From: Desulfomonile tiedjei | GTDB taxonomy: Bacteria > Desulfobacterota > Desulfomonilia > Desulfomonilales > Desulfomonilaceae | Assembly: GCA_016212935.1 (NCBI GenBank) | Contig: JACRDE010000385.1 | Span: 1 to 32,917, forward strand | Direction of reading: 5' to 3' | DNA: 32,917 nucleotides | Notes under the pieces: generated by a model | What the model was told of the DNA's origin: nothing | What the model saw: the letters and a program-made list of their open reading frames with translations, nothing else | Database searches by the model: none | Shown: one piece after another, positions 9,338 through 18,686 of the stretch | Layout: every line of letters starts with the position of its first letter | Numbering within the stretch: the first letter of the stretch is position 1 | Made by a program: the position numbers and the translations under genes

Positions 9338-10024
9338 TCATCCACCGCTCACTGAATTTGGAAGAGAATTACGTAACAAAGGCAAGAGATATTCCAAAAC
9401 ATCCTCAGGAATCTTTGCGCTACCATGATTTGTCAGATGGATAGGCGCAAGCTTGCTATCAAATTTAGCCTTAAGTTGCAGCTTTTCCACAACATATCTA
9501 CGACCTTTGACGAAATGGTCTAGTGCGATCCTGACATCTTTGTCACCAGTGACCAGTACTTTTGCACTCACCCCTGTCTCAAGCTCAAGTCCAGCAATCT
9601 GCATCGAATCAATAGTGACCTGTTTTCTCAACTCAGCTTGGAACGCTACAGCCCAATCTAGCAAATTGACTCGAAGAGGACTAATCGAAAGAGAGAAACT
9701 ACTGAGTTCAAGAAGTTTACTGACATAGGCCTGGAAGCTACGAGGTGCATCCCAAAGCTCAATGTTTGGAAAATCCTCAAATAGATTGAAGTCCACTTGT
9801 CGATAGCTCACCCGGTCAAAAATCTCTTCGTTACCGAAGGGGTCTGTAACTGTTTCCTGGTAAGTGATTTTTTCAATGTAGCGAGCTTCAACAGAGGTAT
9901 CTCGCACTCGCTCAACGACAAAGCCGTCATAGCTGTCTTCAGTGAAGGCATTGGCCTTCATTTTGGAAGCCAGTATTCTAAGGGGTACCGGCCACTGAGC
10001 GCTTAACCACCGGATACGCTTCAC
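9338..10024 (-). CDS. Hypothetical protein (228 aa), last gene of the hsd-linked operon
   Basis: 12-nt gap from the upstream gene; full-length ORF; no family recognised. Confidence 0.7.
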   Translation of the reverse strand: MKRIRWLSAQWPVPLRILASKMKANAFTEDSYDGFVVERVRDTSVEARYIEKITYQETVTDPFGNEEIFDRVSYRQVDFNLFEDFPNIELWDAPRSFQAYVSKLLELSSFSLSISPLRVNLLDWAVAFQAELRKQVTIDSMQIAGLELETGVSAKVLVTGDKDVRIALDHFVKGRRYVVEKLQLKAKFDSKLAPIHLTNHGSAKIPEDVLEYLLPLLRNSLPNSVSGG

Positions 10025-10036
10025 AGATTTTCTCCC

Positions 10037-11158
10037 CTAGTCTGTGTGATCTGCAGCCACTTCCTCTACCTTATTGCGAATCTCAGCAAGGGTCCTGTGG
10101 GCTGTCTGCTCGATCAAAGAGAGAAGTTGTTGTTTGTGCTCAGGAGAAATTGGTCTGAGGGTCTTCGTGTATTCGCGATTTTGGAAGTGAAAAGCACCAC
10201 GCACAATGTACTTGAACCCCCTACCTGCGTCCGGCTCTTCGAAGCCAGCCTCATATTCTACGATGAAGTAAGGAGAGATTGTCTGCTTGGATCTCCAAAT
10301 GATTGAAGTGATGAAGAAGCCTTTGGCTCGTAGCTGCTGATACTCAGTTGAAGCAAGCAAACTCTGCCCCTTGAATGCAACGTTCTTGACCAAGGCCAGC
10401 ATTTCCTGCCCTGCTTGCTCGGCATCTTGGTCATCCTCAAGATCAAGCTCATTTTCATCTACTTCCTTGATGTTTGACTCAACTTTGACACTGGTTACAT
10501 CGTCCAGCTTGAAATCTGGAAGTTTGCTGATCAATGAAGTGAAGAACTCCGTCCGCTGCTCGGAGTTGGTGAATTCCGTGAGTTCAATCAAATCAGCTGG
10601 AATGTCGGTCTTCTTCTTTCCGTCAAGGCGCTCCTTGAGATTGTGGACGATCTCCTTTGCCTTGGCATTGGCTGGCATTCGTACAATAGTTTTGTCCCCT
10701 TCGATGATGAATTCAATGCCTGCTTGTTTAGGGCGCCGTTGAACAAGTCGGTTTTTAGAATAGTCAATCTCCGAGTACTGCACTGTCACAAGATACTTGT
10801 TGGTACCATCCTGGTGTGTGATTACTTTTTCATCGCCGGGTGCTTGCTCCCTATAATCATCTGAAACTTCTTTAATTTCATCAATGGACAGTTGGGTGTT
10901 GAGGACAATAGACGTAAGTTTTTCCGCTCTGCCGGAATGCTCACGCTGGTCAAGAATGAGGTTTAAGTCATGATAGTCCTGGGGCAACAGGGAAAGATTA
11001 TTTGCAAGCGTTTCCCGTGAATCTCTGGGCGAGTAGAATATGCCTCTGTCTTTTGCTAATTCGAGCATGACAGATTCCGTAATTCGCAACTTAGACGCCA
11101 TTAGAACGTCAAAAATTTCTTGGTCTGTCGCACAGTAAAGTGGATTGCTTTTAGACAT
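10037..11158 (-). CDS. Hypothetical protein (about 373 aa), hsd-linked accessory gene
   Basis: Likely start ATG11158 (MSKSNPLYCATDQEIFDVL) overlapping the upstream stop by 8 bp; contains LAKDRGIFYSPRDSRETLANNLSLLPQDYHDLN and an acidic stretch DENELDLEDDQDAEQ. Confidence 0.75.
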   Translation of the reverse strand: MSKSNPLYCATDQEIFDVLMASKLRITESVMLELAKDRGIFYSPRDSRETLANNLSLLPQDYHDLNLILDQREHSGRAEKLTSIVLNTQLSIDEIKEVSDDYREQAPGDEKVITHQDGTNKYLVTVQYSEIDYSKNRLVQRRPKQAGIEFIIEGDKTIVRMPANAKAKEIVHNLKERLDGKKKTDIPADLIELTEFTNSEQRTEFFTSLISKLPDFKLDDVTSVKVESNIKEVDENELDLEDDQDAEQAGQEMLALVKNVAFKGQSLLASTEYQQLRAKGFFITSIIWRSKQTISPYFIVEYEAGFEEPDAGRGFKYIVRGAFHFQNREYTKTLRPISPEHKQQLLSLIEQTAHRTLAEIRNKVEEVAADHTD

Positions 11159-12131
11159 TCTCCATTCCAATATCAAGCTCAGAGAATCTTGTTTGCACTT
11201 GATTTATTTGGCCGTATTTGATGGAATCGAGCAGTTTCTTGATATCCGTCGCTCCGTCGCACTGATCGATGTACTGGTCTATCGCCTTTCCAAAAAAGGC
11301 AGGCGCATCACGATGGGCGTCAAGAGTCTTGATTTGAACATCTGTATCGTCCACCAGGACCTGGTAATGCATAAGATAGTCAATCAAGTAAAGGAACTCC
11401 TCTACTGATTCGCCTCTCCGTCTGTAATAGATGACAACTCCCCTACGATTCCGGCTCTTGGGGTCAGCGTAGGAAAGAATGATCCATGGGCCAGTCAACA
11501 TCTCCAATGTGGCCGCCTTGGCATGTTCCAACTGGACCTTTTTCTTGCGTACAAGATGCGGATAGAAGAAACGACAGTGCTCACGGGCAGGCAACTCTCC
11601 AGTACCGCGCATCTGAACTATTTCGTAGCGCACATTGTTCAGCCAGAAGATATCTTTAGGACCGAAGACTACTATTTTAGATTTCTTTGGAATGTCCAAT
11701 GTCTCATGTTTCACTGCATCTAAAAGGCCGCTGAAGTCTTTATCGTGTTCACCGTCATGATTATAGACAAAAAGAAGACCACATATTCCTGGGGAAACAT
11801 CGTTGTGAATGTACTTGTTTCTCCATTCGTCGCTTTTTTCGGCACAAGTCAAGGCTCGTGCAAGGCCTTCAATTGCGGCACAAACCTTGCCGGTGCTGAT
11901 AGTTCCCCTTGCATAACTCTTCAGATCACAATTGATATAGGATCTGGCAAGAGTATAGGGCTCGTCATAGTAAAAAACGATATCCGATGGATGTGTCTTG
12001 GCATTGTGCCGTTCTTTTTCCTCACACGGCCAATTCCAGTTCCAGGGGCCAACCTGCTCCCATAAGAATTCGGAAAAAAGTTCTTTTGACAGCTTTTCTG
12101 CCATCTTGGCAATATTCGATGTTTCTCCCAT
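11151..12131 (-). CDS. Putative PD-(D/E)XK nuclease-like protein (326 aa), hsd-linked accessory gene
   Basis: THPSDIVFYYDEPYTLARSYINCDLKSYA fits an (E/P)-D...(D/E)-x-K nuclease core; preceded by a conserved-looking WNWPC. Confidence 0.65.
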   Translation of the reverse strand: MGETSNIAKMAEKLSKELFSEFLWEQVGPWNWNWPCEEKERHNAKTHPSDIVFYYDEPYTLARSYINCDLKSYARGTISTGKVCAAIEGLARALTCAEKSDEWRNKYIHNDVSPGICGLLFVYNHDGEHDKDFSGLLDAVKHETLDIPKKSKIVVFGPKDIFWLNNVRYEIVQMRGTGELPAREHCRFFYPHLVRKKKVQLEHAKAATLEMLTGPWIILSYADPKSRNRRGVVIYYRRRGESVEEFLYLIDYLMHYQVLVDDTDVQIKTLDAHRDAPAFFGKAIDQYIDQCDGATDIKKLLDSIKYGQINQVQTRFSELDIGMENV

Positions 12132-12133
12132 AT

Positions 12134-12400
12134 TCAGCTTCCTGATTCAATAGAATTTGACTTCCGAACTAGAATCAAAATCTGGCTGTCTTTATGCTCA
12201 GGGCGCATTTCGAGAGGATCACTTTCATTGTCTATGGTCGGACCGCCACTGAATACTTTGCCGATTACATCCGGCCGGTGCTGGTCGTCCAATGTATTCA
12301 TAATGGCTGTCTTGTTTGAGGGCAGCGATGATTTTCTCCATTCCTGCGAGTTGGTCCGGTTTGGCTTCGTGATCAAATTGGGAAATTCGTGAATTGGCAT
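12134..12400 (-). CDS. Hypothetical small protein (88 aa) within the hsd operon
   Basis: Fits the operon spacing exactly (3 nt after hsdS, 2 nt before the nuclease-like gene); polar composition, no family recognised. Confidence 0.45.
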   Translation of the reverse strand: MPIHEFPNLITKPNRTNSQEWRKSSLPSNKTAIMNTLDDQHRPDVIGKVFSGGPTIDNESDPLEMRPEHKDSQILILVRKSNSIESGS

Positions 12401-12403
12401 GGG

Positions 12404-14050
12404 TTAAACCTGCGCCGTAAGTTCAGCAACAATGGCGTCCATGAGATCTGTCTCCATAACCCGAGAGGCTACAAGCTGGGCTTCCAACTGGTCAACCAAT
12501 GACATCAGCTCATTGATTTTGGAAACTATCCGCCGTTGTTCGGCGAGGGGTGGAAATGGAATCGGGCAATTGCGGACTTGGCGCATATTGATCGATGCGA
12601 GATTCGTGGTTTGTTTCGACGCAGACTCAAAGTAGCCCCGGCCATCAGGGGAGTTGAAATAATGCTCAAACCAAAACGGCGTAATCTCGGGGGACCGCAT
12701 TCGCGCACGAAATATATGGTTCTGGTGAAGGCAGACGGGAATTTCGGCCCTCCAGATAGCTGCCCGACCGACCTTATCCCAATCGCCACCCTCGGTCATC
12801 AGAAGGTCGTTCTCACGGAGTGCATAACGATCAATCTCATTTTCGGCGATTGACACATTCTTGATCACTGAGAGGTCGATCTCGCCGCGTTTTACATTGG
12901 CCACTCGGAGATACGGCAAGGTCACTGTCTTTCGCTGTGCGAGCTTGCGACCGAGCGTGACGCCGCCAGCGACAAGAGCAACATCCTCAAATCGAACTCG
13001 CGTCCATGACGGTGGAAGCGAGTCATAATCGGCGTCATCTGCATTTAAAAAGGCAACGGTGCTTTTCAACCCAAGCCGTGAGAGACACTCCTCCGCCGAT
13101 TCGTCGTTTGGGTCTTGCGGAACAAGCTTTCCCTGGACGGCAAGAGCGAGAATGGTCTTACGGAGGTCGGCTGGCTCGATTGTATAGGAGTCATGGAAGA
13201 GGAACTTGAGATTCGCTGAAGTAGGCGCTTCGCCGAAATGGGTGAGTGCGGCTCGGGATAGTGCCGTGTGTTGCTTATCGCGCCCATGTTGCTGCGCTCC
13301 TAGCTGATCACACAACCTCATCAACTCATCCACTTTTGCTACAATTCGGTGTTGCTCGGCGAGGGGTGGGATCGGAGCGAGTGTCGACCGCAGATTGTTC
13401 TGTGTAATTTGGTTGATCGTGGTTGTGTTCACTTCGCCGATCATTTGCCGAAACAACGGAGAGCAAATGAAGTGGTATAGATATTGATTCACCTCGCTTC
13501 GAAAGATTGCCATAAAGGCTCCAAAAGCTGTCGGCTCGTTGAGGTCCTGAATCATTGCAACTTTCCCGACCAGCGCTCGGCTTCCATTCCTCGCGCAGAT
13601 TAGCAAGTCACCATCTTGCACCATGAGGCTCTGTTTGGGATCAAGTTTCACTCGCACGAGGTCGGAGAAATCGAGTTTGCCCTTCTGTATGTTACTTGAG
13701 CGCAGAACCGGAATCCCTACGACGGATACGTCCCCTGGCGAATAGGTCAGGCCTATATTAGTTTCGCCAATATTACCAAGACGTTCCCATGCCCATCCAG
13801 AGGGTAGTCCGAACGGAATCTCGTCTGGCGTGATCGCTGGCATGGGCTGTGATTTTCGTCGCTGATAATTGTCAAGGCCCGTTCGGTTCGTTAGCCTGGC
13901 TAGCAAAGTATCCGCCGACTCGTCATTTGGGTCTTGCTCAACGAGCCTTCCGCGAACCGCCAGTTGTAGCACCAACTCCCGCATCTTCTGCATCGCTTTA
14001 GGCCAATCGGCGAACTGGTCAAACTTCTCAAAGAACGTCTCAATCTTCAT
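12404..14050 (-). CDS. hsdS: Type I restriction-modification specificity subunit HsdS
   Basis: Two target-recognition halves each ending in PPLAEQHRIVAKVDELM / PPLAEQRRIVSKINELM; repeated conserved regions ELVLQLAVRGRLVEQDPNDESA / TILALAVQGKLVPQDPNDESA. Confidence 0.95.
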   Translation of the reverse strand: MKIETFFEKFDQFADWPKAMQKMRELVLQLAVRGRLVEQDPNDESADTLLARLTNRTGLDNYQRRKSQPMPAITPDEIPFGLPSGWAWERLGNIGETNIGLTYSPGDVSVVGIPVLRSSNIQKGKLDFSDLVRVKLDPKQSLMVQDGDLLICARNGSRALVGKVAMIQDLNEPTAFGAFMAIFRSEVNQYLYHFICSPLFRQMIGEVNTTTINQITQNNLRSTLAPIPPLAEQHRIVAKVDELMRLCDQLGAQQHGRDKQHTALSRAALTHFGEAPTSANLKFLFHDSYTIEPADLRKTILALAVQGKLVPQDPNDESAEECLSRLGLKSTVAFLNADDADYDSLPPSWTRVRFEDVALVAGGVTLGRKLAQRKTVTLPYLRVANVKRGEIDLSVIKNVSIAENEIDRYALRENDLLMTEGGDWDKVGRAAIWRAEIPVCLHQNHIFRARMRSPEITPFWFEHYFNSPDGRGYFESASKQTTNLASINMRQVRNCPIPFPPLAEQRRIVSKINELMSLVDQLEAQLVASRVMETDLMDAIVAELTAQV

Positions 14051-15506
14051 TGACGCTTCCGTTTTCAGCGGTTAAAGCGCGATAGAACTCCTGCTTAAGT
14101 GTGGCTCGGGTCTCCGCTATTTGCCTGAGAAGTTTCTCGTATCTGGGCAGCAGATGGTCGACATCGCCAGGGCCGTCATCATTCTTGTATGGGTTTTTAA
14201 AATCGAGGTTGTAGTTGCCTGCCTTGATCTGGTCGATAGAGACACGCCAGGCCTGCTCGTTTTCCACCCGGTTGTTCCACCATGTCTTTTCCGGTTCGAA
14301 CTCCTGTATGCGGATAGGTTTGCCTTTATTGTAGCTCTTGGCCCCCCGTGGATACGGATGCTCGTAATACCAAGTCTCTGTCGTAGGCTGATCCTTGGTG
14401 AAGAAGAGGAGGTTGGTGCGGATGCTGGTATACGGATTGAAAACGCCGTTGGGCAGGCGGACGACGGTGTGCAGATTGCAGTCGGTTAACAGAGCTTCCT
14501 TAATGCGCGTTTTAACCCCTTCACCGAAGAGAGTACCATCTGGTAGCACGAGGCCTGCTCGGCCACCCGGCTTTAGTATCTTCATGAGGAGTACAAGGAA
14601 TAGGTCGGCAGTCTCACGGGTGCGGAATTCTGCGGGGAAGTTCGCCTCAATGCCGTCCTCCTCCATGCCCCCGAAAGGCGGGTTTGTGACGATAACGTCC
14701 ACACGTTCCTTGGGCGACCAATCACGCAGAGGACGAGCGAGGGTATTGTCATGCCGGACATTCGAAGGAACATCGATACCGTGGAGCAACATATTGGTCA
14801 TGCACAGGATGTGGGGCAAATGCTTCTTTTCGATGCCTTGAAAACTTTCCTGTATGTAATGCTCGTCGTCCTCCGTTCTTGCCTGTTTACGCAGATGTTC
14901 GATTGCACAGACCAGAAAGCCTCCAGTGCCACATGCAGGGTCGAGAATGGTTTCTCGTTTTGCAAGACTTGGATTAACCTGATCGACAATGAACTGAGTC
15001 ACAGCGCGTGGAGTATAAAATTCGCCTGCATTACCGGCGGACTGAAGATCCTTGAGGATTTTCTCGTAGATGTCGCCGAACATGTGACGGTCATTTGAGG
15101 AGTTGAAGTCGACGCCATTGATTTTATTGATGACCTGCCTCATTAGAGTGCCGTTCTTCATGTAATTGTTGGCATCTTCAAAGGACATACGGATCAGGCC
15201 GCTGATTTTGTTCGCTCTCCCGTTTAGCGACTTCAGTTTGGGTAACAGAGTGTTGTTTACGAAGTCCAGAAGCGCTTCCCCCGTGATGCCTTCTTCGTCC
15301 CCAGCCCACGCAGACCAGGATAGATTCTGTGGAATAGGCGACCTGTATTCGTCGTGAAGCAGTTCGAGTTCTTTTTCTCGGTCGTCGAAGATCTTAAGAA
15401 AAAACATCCAGCCGAGTTGTTCAAGGCGCTGCGCATCACCGTAGGTTCCGGCATCTTTGCGCATGATATCCTGAATGGATTTGACTATGGTGGAAATATT
15501 GGACAT
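14040..15506 (-). CDS. hsdM: Type I restriction-modification methyltransferase subunit HsdM
   Basis: ILDPACGTGGFL (SAM motif), VTNPPFGG (NPPF catalytic motif), GEFYTPRAVTQFIVDQV. Confidence 0.97.
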   Translation of the reverse strand: MSNISTIVKSIQDIMRKDAGTYGDAQRLEQLGWMFFLKIFDDREKELELLHDEYRSPIPQNLSWSAWAGDEEGITGEALLDFVNNTLLPKLKSLNGRANKISGLIRMSFEDANNYMKNGTLMRQVINKINGVDFNSSNDRHMFGDIYEKILKDLQSAGNAGEFYTPRAVTQFIVDQVNPSLAKRETILDPACGTGGFLVCAIEHLRKQARTEDDEHYIQESFQGIEKKHLPHILCMTNMLLHGIDVPSNVRHDNTLARPLRDWSPKERVDVIVTNPPFGGMEEDGIEANFPAEFRTRETADLFLVLLMKILKPGGRAGLVLPDGTLFGEGVKTRIKEALLTDCNLHTVVRLPNGVFNPYTSIRTNLLFFTKDQPTTETWYYEHPYPRGAKSYNKGKPIRIQEFEPEKTWWNNRVENEQAWRVSIDQIKAGNYNLDFKNPYKNDDGPGDVDHLLPRYEKLLRQIAETRATLKQEFYRALTAENGSVNED

Positions 15507-15509
15507 GGC

Positions 15510-17876
15510 TTAAGCCGCTTCCCGGTAAAGTTGATTTTCGAGTTCGCGTATGACTGCAAGGTAGTTTTGCTTCCCGCCGAAGAGTTTTACGATTTCGACA
15601 GGCGTACCGAAAGCGGTGAGTGGATCAACTTTGAGGATTTCGAGCGACTCAACGCTCTTAATACCGCTGTCGGCGTACTTCTGTAACAAGGCTTGGATTA
15701 CAGCCCGAGCCTTTTCGCCATAGGTCGTGAACAGATTGCGCTTCTTAACACGGTCAGCCCGTTCACGACGGGTCAGAGGAGGTTGGTCGAATGCGACATG
15801 GCAGACAAGATCGAAGGCATCGTAATCCCTCCCCACCTGCTCAGCCAGTTCCTCAAGAAACACTCCTTGATTTCCGAGTTCTTCTATGATGACGTGCTTG
15901 CGATCTGTATCATTCCAAGCGTTCAAAAAGGCATCCAGTGATGTATACATCCTGCGAATGGTATTGCGTGTATAGTCTCTAAGGGATTCAGTAATCAGAT
16001 TGCCGTTGGCGTCGAGGAATTGAACACGCTCGCTGATGATCGTAACTTCCACATCATCGACATAATACTTGACCTGCCGCCCGCTGACGTCAGTCGGTTG
16101 CGACATGAAAGGTCTGTCGATTCCATCGAGGGGCGATTCTTGACCTGATGTGCCTGTAGTTTCATCGGGGGGGACCGGCGACTCGTTGGAGTTCGGTTCG
16201 TAAACCTGAACAGGATCACCATCGAAGCTAGGGTCCGCGAACAGTGTTGTGGCCCGCCTAAAATCCATAATAGTAAAGAAGAACTTGTTGTATTCCTCAT
16301 TGATGCGGGTCCCACGGCCGATAATTTGCTTAAACTCCGTCATGGAATTTATGCGTTTGTCGAGGACGATCAAACGGCAGGTCTGTGCGTCGACTCCCGT
16401 CGACATCAGTTGCGAGGTCGTAGCTATGACCGGGAATGTGGACTCTGGATCAATAAAATTGTCCAGCTGCGCCTTGCCCTCATCGCTGTCGCCGGTAATA
16501 CGCATCACGTACTTGTTATTTGCAGCGGCAAGGTCTGGATTGGCATTCACGAGGGCTTGTCGCATCCGCTCAGCATGATCAATATTCTCACAAAAGATGA
16601 TTGTTTTGGCGAAACGGTCTATAGATTTGAGGAACTCAGTTATCTTTGCGGCGACGAGTTCAGTCCGTTTTTCCAGGATCAAGTTCCGGTCGAAGTCCAT
16701 CTCGTTGTACTCACGGTCTTCGATAAGCTGGCCGTATTTGTCCGTCTTTCCCATTGTGGGACGCCATCCTTCGAGATCTTTGTCGAGACCGATGCGGATG
16801 ACCTTGTACGGTGCTAGGAAACCGTCAGAAATGCCTTGCCTGAGTGAATAGGTATAGATCGGATCGCCGAAATACTCGATGTTGGAAACATCTCTGGTTT
16901 CCTTAGGGGTTGCTGTCAAACCGATCTGGGTTGCAGATGAAAAGTACTTCAGAACTTTGCGCCAAGCCGCATCGTCTGCAGCGCTGCCTCGATGACACTC
17001 ATCCACAACAACGAGGTCGAAAAAATCAGGTGTAAACTGCTTATAGATATTCTGTTCTTCTTCGGTGCCGGTAACAGCCTGATACAGAGAAAGATAGATT
17101 TCAAAGGCTTTATCAACGGTTCTATTCGTGATCTTGGTCATCGCCTGACCGAACGGCTTAAAATCATTGGTCTTGGTCTGGTCGGCGAGGATGTTGCGAT
17201 CCACGAGGAACAGTATGCGTTTCTTAGCGCCGGATTTCCACAACCGCCATATAATCTGGAACGCTGTGTACGTCTTTCCGGTGCCTGTGGCCATGACCAA
17301 TAGTAAGCGGTTCTCACCTCGGGCTATGGCATCGACGGTTCGGTTTATGGCAACGATTTGGTAATAACGCGGTGTTTTTCTGGAGTCTCCATAGTAGTAG
17401 TCCTGGGTTGCCACCGTTTCCTGTGCGCCTGTGTAATGTTTTGCTATGCAATAACGTGCCCAGAGTTCATCGGGTGTCGGAAATTGGTCGAGCGGGATCT
17501 CCCTTTCCACGGTGCCGCTAGTGCCGGTTCGGTCGTGTTCCAGGAACGCATCGCCGTTAGAACTGTAGGCAAAAGGCACATCGAGTATCTCAGCGTATTC
17601 AAGCGCTTGCGGCATTCCATCGCCGACCGAGTGTCTGTTGTCCTTGGCTTCCACAACCGCTATAGGGATATTCGGCTTGTAGAACAGGATGTAATCCGCC
17701 TTTTTCGCTTCGCCTCGGGTGACGGTCTTGCCCAGCACAATGACGCGGCCCCTAGTGAAGTAGTGCTCCTCAAGCACCTGGGTCATCACATTCCACTTGG
17801 TTCCGTTCTCCCCGACAATTGCCGGTGTGATGAATTTCGTTCGGATGTCCGCTTCCGTTAAAGCCTTCTTATTCAT
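15510..17876 (-). CDS. hsdR: Type I restriction endonuclease subunit HsdR (EcoEI-like)
   Basis: MNKKALTEADIRTKFITPAI start; VVEAKDN nuclease motif; VMATGTGKTYTAFQ; DECHRGS; IGLTATP; C-terminal IIGRGTRI. The supplied ORF starts upstream at 17918. Confidence 0.95.
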   Translation of the reverse strand: MNKKALTEADIRTKFITPAIVGENGTKWNVMTQVLEEHYFTRGRVIVLGKTVTRGEAKKADYILFYKPNIPIAVVEAKDNRHSVGDGMPQALEYAEILDVPFAYSSNGDAFLEHDRTGTSGTVEREIPLDQFPTPDELWARYCIAKHYTGAQETVATQDYYYGDSRKTPRYYQIVAINRTVDAIARGENRLLLVMATGTGKTYTAFQIIWRLWKSGAKKRILFLVDRNILADQTKTNDFKPFGQAMTKITNRTVDKAFEIYLSLYQAVTGTEEEQNIYKQFTPDFFDLVVVDECHRGSAADDAAWRKVLKYFSSATQIGLTATPKETRDVSNIEYFGDPIYTYSLRQGISDGFLAPYKVIRIGLDKDLEGWRPTMGKTDKYGQLIEDREYNEMDFDRNLILEKRTELVAAKITEFLKSIDRFAKTIIFCENIDHAERMRQALVNANPDLAAANNKYVMRITGDSDEGKAQLDNFIDPESTFPVIATTSQLMSTGVDAQTCRLIVLDKRINSMTEFKQIIGRGTRINEEYNKFFFTIMDFRRATTLFADPSFDGDPVQVYEPNSNESPVPPDETTGTSGQESPLDGIDRPFMSQPTDVSGRQVKYYVDDVEVTIISERVQFLDANGNLITESLRDYTRNTIRRMYTSLDAFLNAWNDTDRKHVIIEELGNQGVFLEELAEQVGRDYDAFDLVCHVAFDQPPLTRRERADRVKKRNLFTTYGEKARAVIQALLQKYADSGIKSVESLEILKVDPLTAFGTPVEIVKLFGGKQNYLAVIRELENQLYREAA

Positions 17877-18418
17877 TGGTCTCTGACCATAGTCCGTCTT
17901 ATCACACGGCGGACTCACGCTGTTTCCTTCGGCACAAGATGTTCAAGGGTCTTCTTGTATTCCGAAATTGTTCGGCGATCTTGTGAAAATAAGAACCTGA
18001 TTATCTAGCTGCTGAGCTTATCGCATCACACCGCTCTGGGTCAAGAAAAACGAGGTGTTTGGCTGATTTAAGCCTCTTGGGGTCCAGGGTCGAAAGGATG
18101 GTCGAAATTCTTTGAGCTGTGAGAAACTGCTTCGATAAGCTGTTTCGGTGCCCATTCGGAGTGGGAATCAAACCATCGGCAAAAGGTCTCATGAATGCTG
18201 GACCAGGTTTCTCCTTCCGCGACCTGTAAGTTAGAGGCCTGCTCTCTCAATCAGGGGGGCCAAGGATGGGATGCGCGATCTTAGCCAGGCCCGGGACCCT
18301 CATCGTGTGTGGTTTTCCGCTGTCCAAAATACCACCGTCTCTCAGAATCGATCTGACTCAGCCTTAGCCGATTTCCTTCAAGCAAAGCGCCTTGGAATCG
18401 GGGTGTGAGTGGGTCCTT

Positions 18419-18529
18419 CAATCGGGGCGGAGACAGAAACGGGGCTTCAGATCTGAAGGTTAATACCGGTGCAGGGCAAGATCGATCAAGGCGCTTCCTC
18501 TAGAAAAGACCCTACCAAAGCGGGGGATG
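18419..18529. repeat. Diverged direct repeat, copy A
   Basis: CAATCGGGGCGGAGACAGAAACGGGGCTTCAGA...AAAGCGGGGGATG aligns along its length with 19658-19768. Confidence 0.6.
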
Positions 18530-18686
18530 CCCTTCTGTAGAAATGTATAGATATACTTGCATCAATGCAAACATCTTGCTGTAAACGTCGTCTCAAGGCT
18601 GGGACGCACAACGTCAGACGCAATCCTGATCAATCAATAGACTGCTCAGAACAAAAGAGAATCGGCGACTTGCCACCGTGGCAAGT

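Noticed and set aside
9338-12131. Direct assignment of the accessory trio to GAPS4 or another named defence system
   Set aside because: Only the nuclease-like motif is visible; I cannot verify homology to GapS4a/GapS4b without a search, so I left the genes unnamed.
12404-14050. Phase-variable (shuffling) HsdS
   Set aside because: The internal repeats are the normal conserved regions of a two-TRD HsdS; no second hsdS or invertase is visible in the window.
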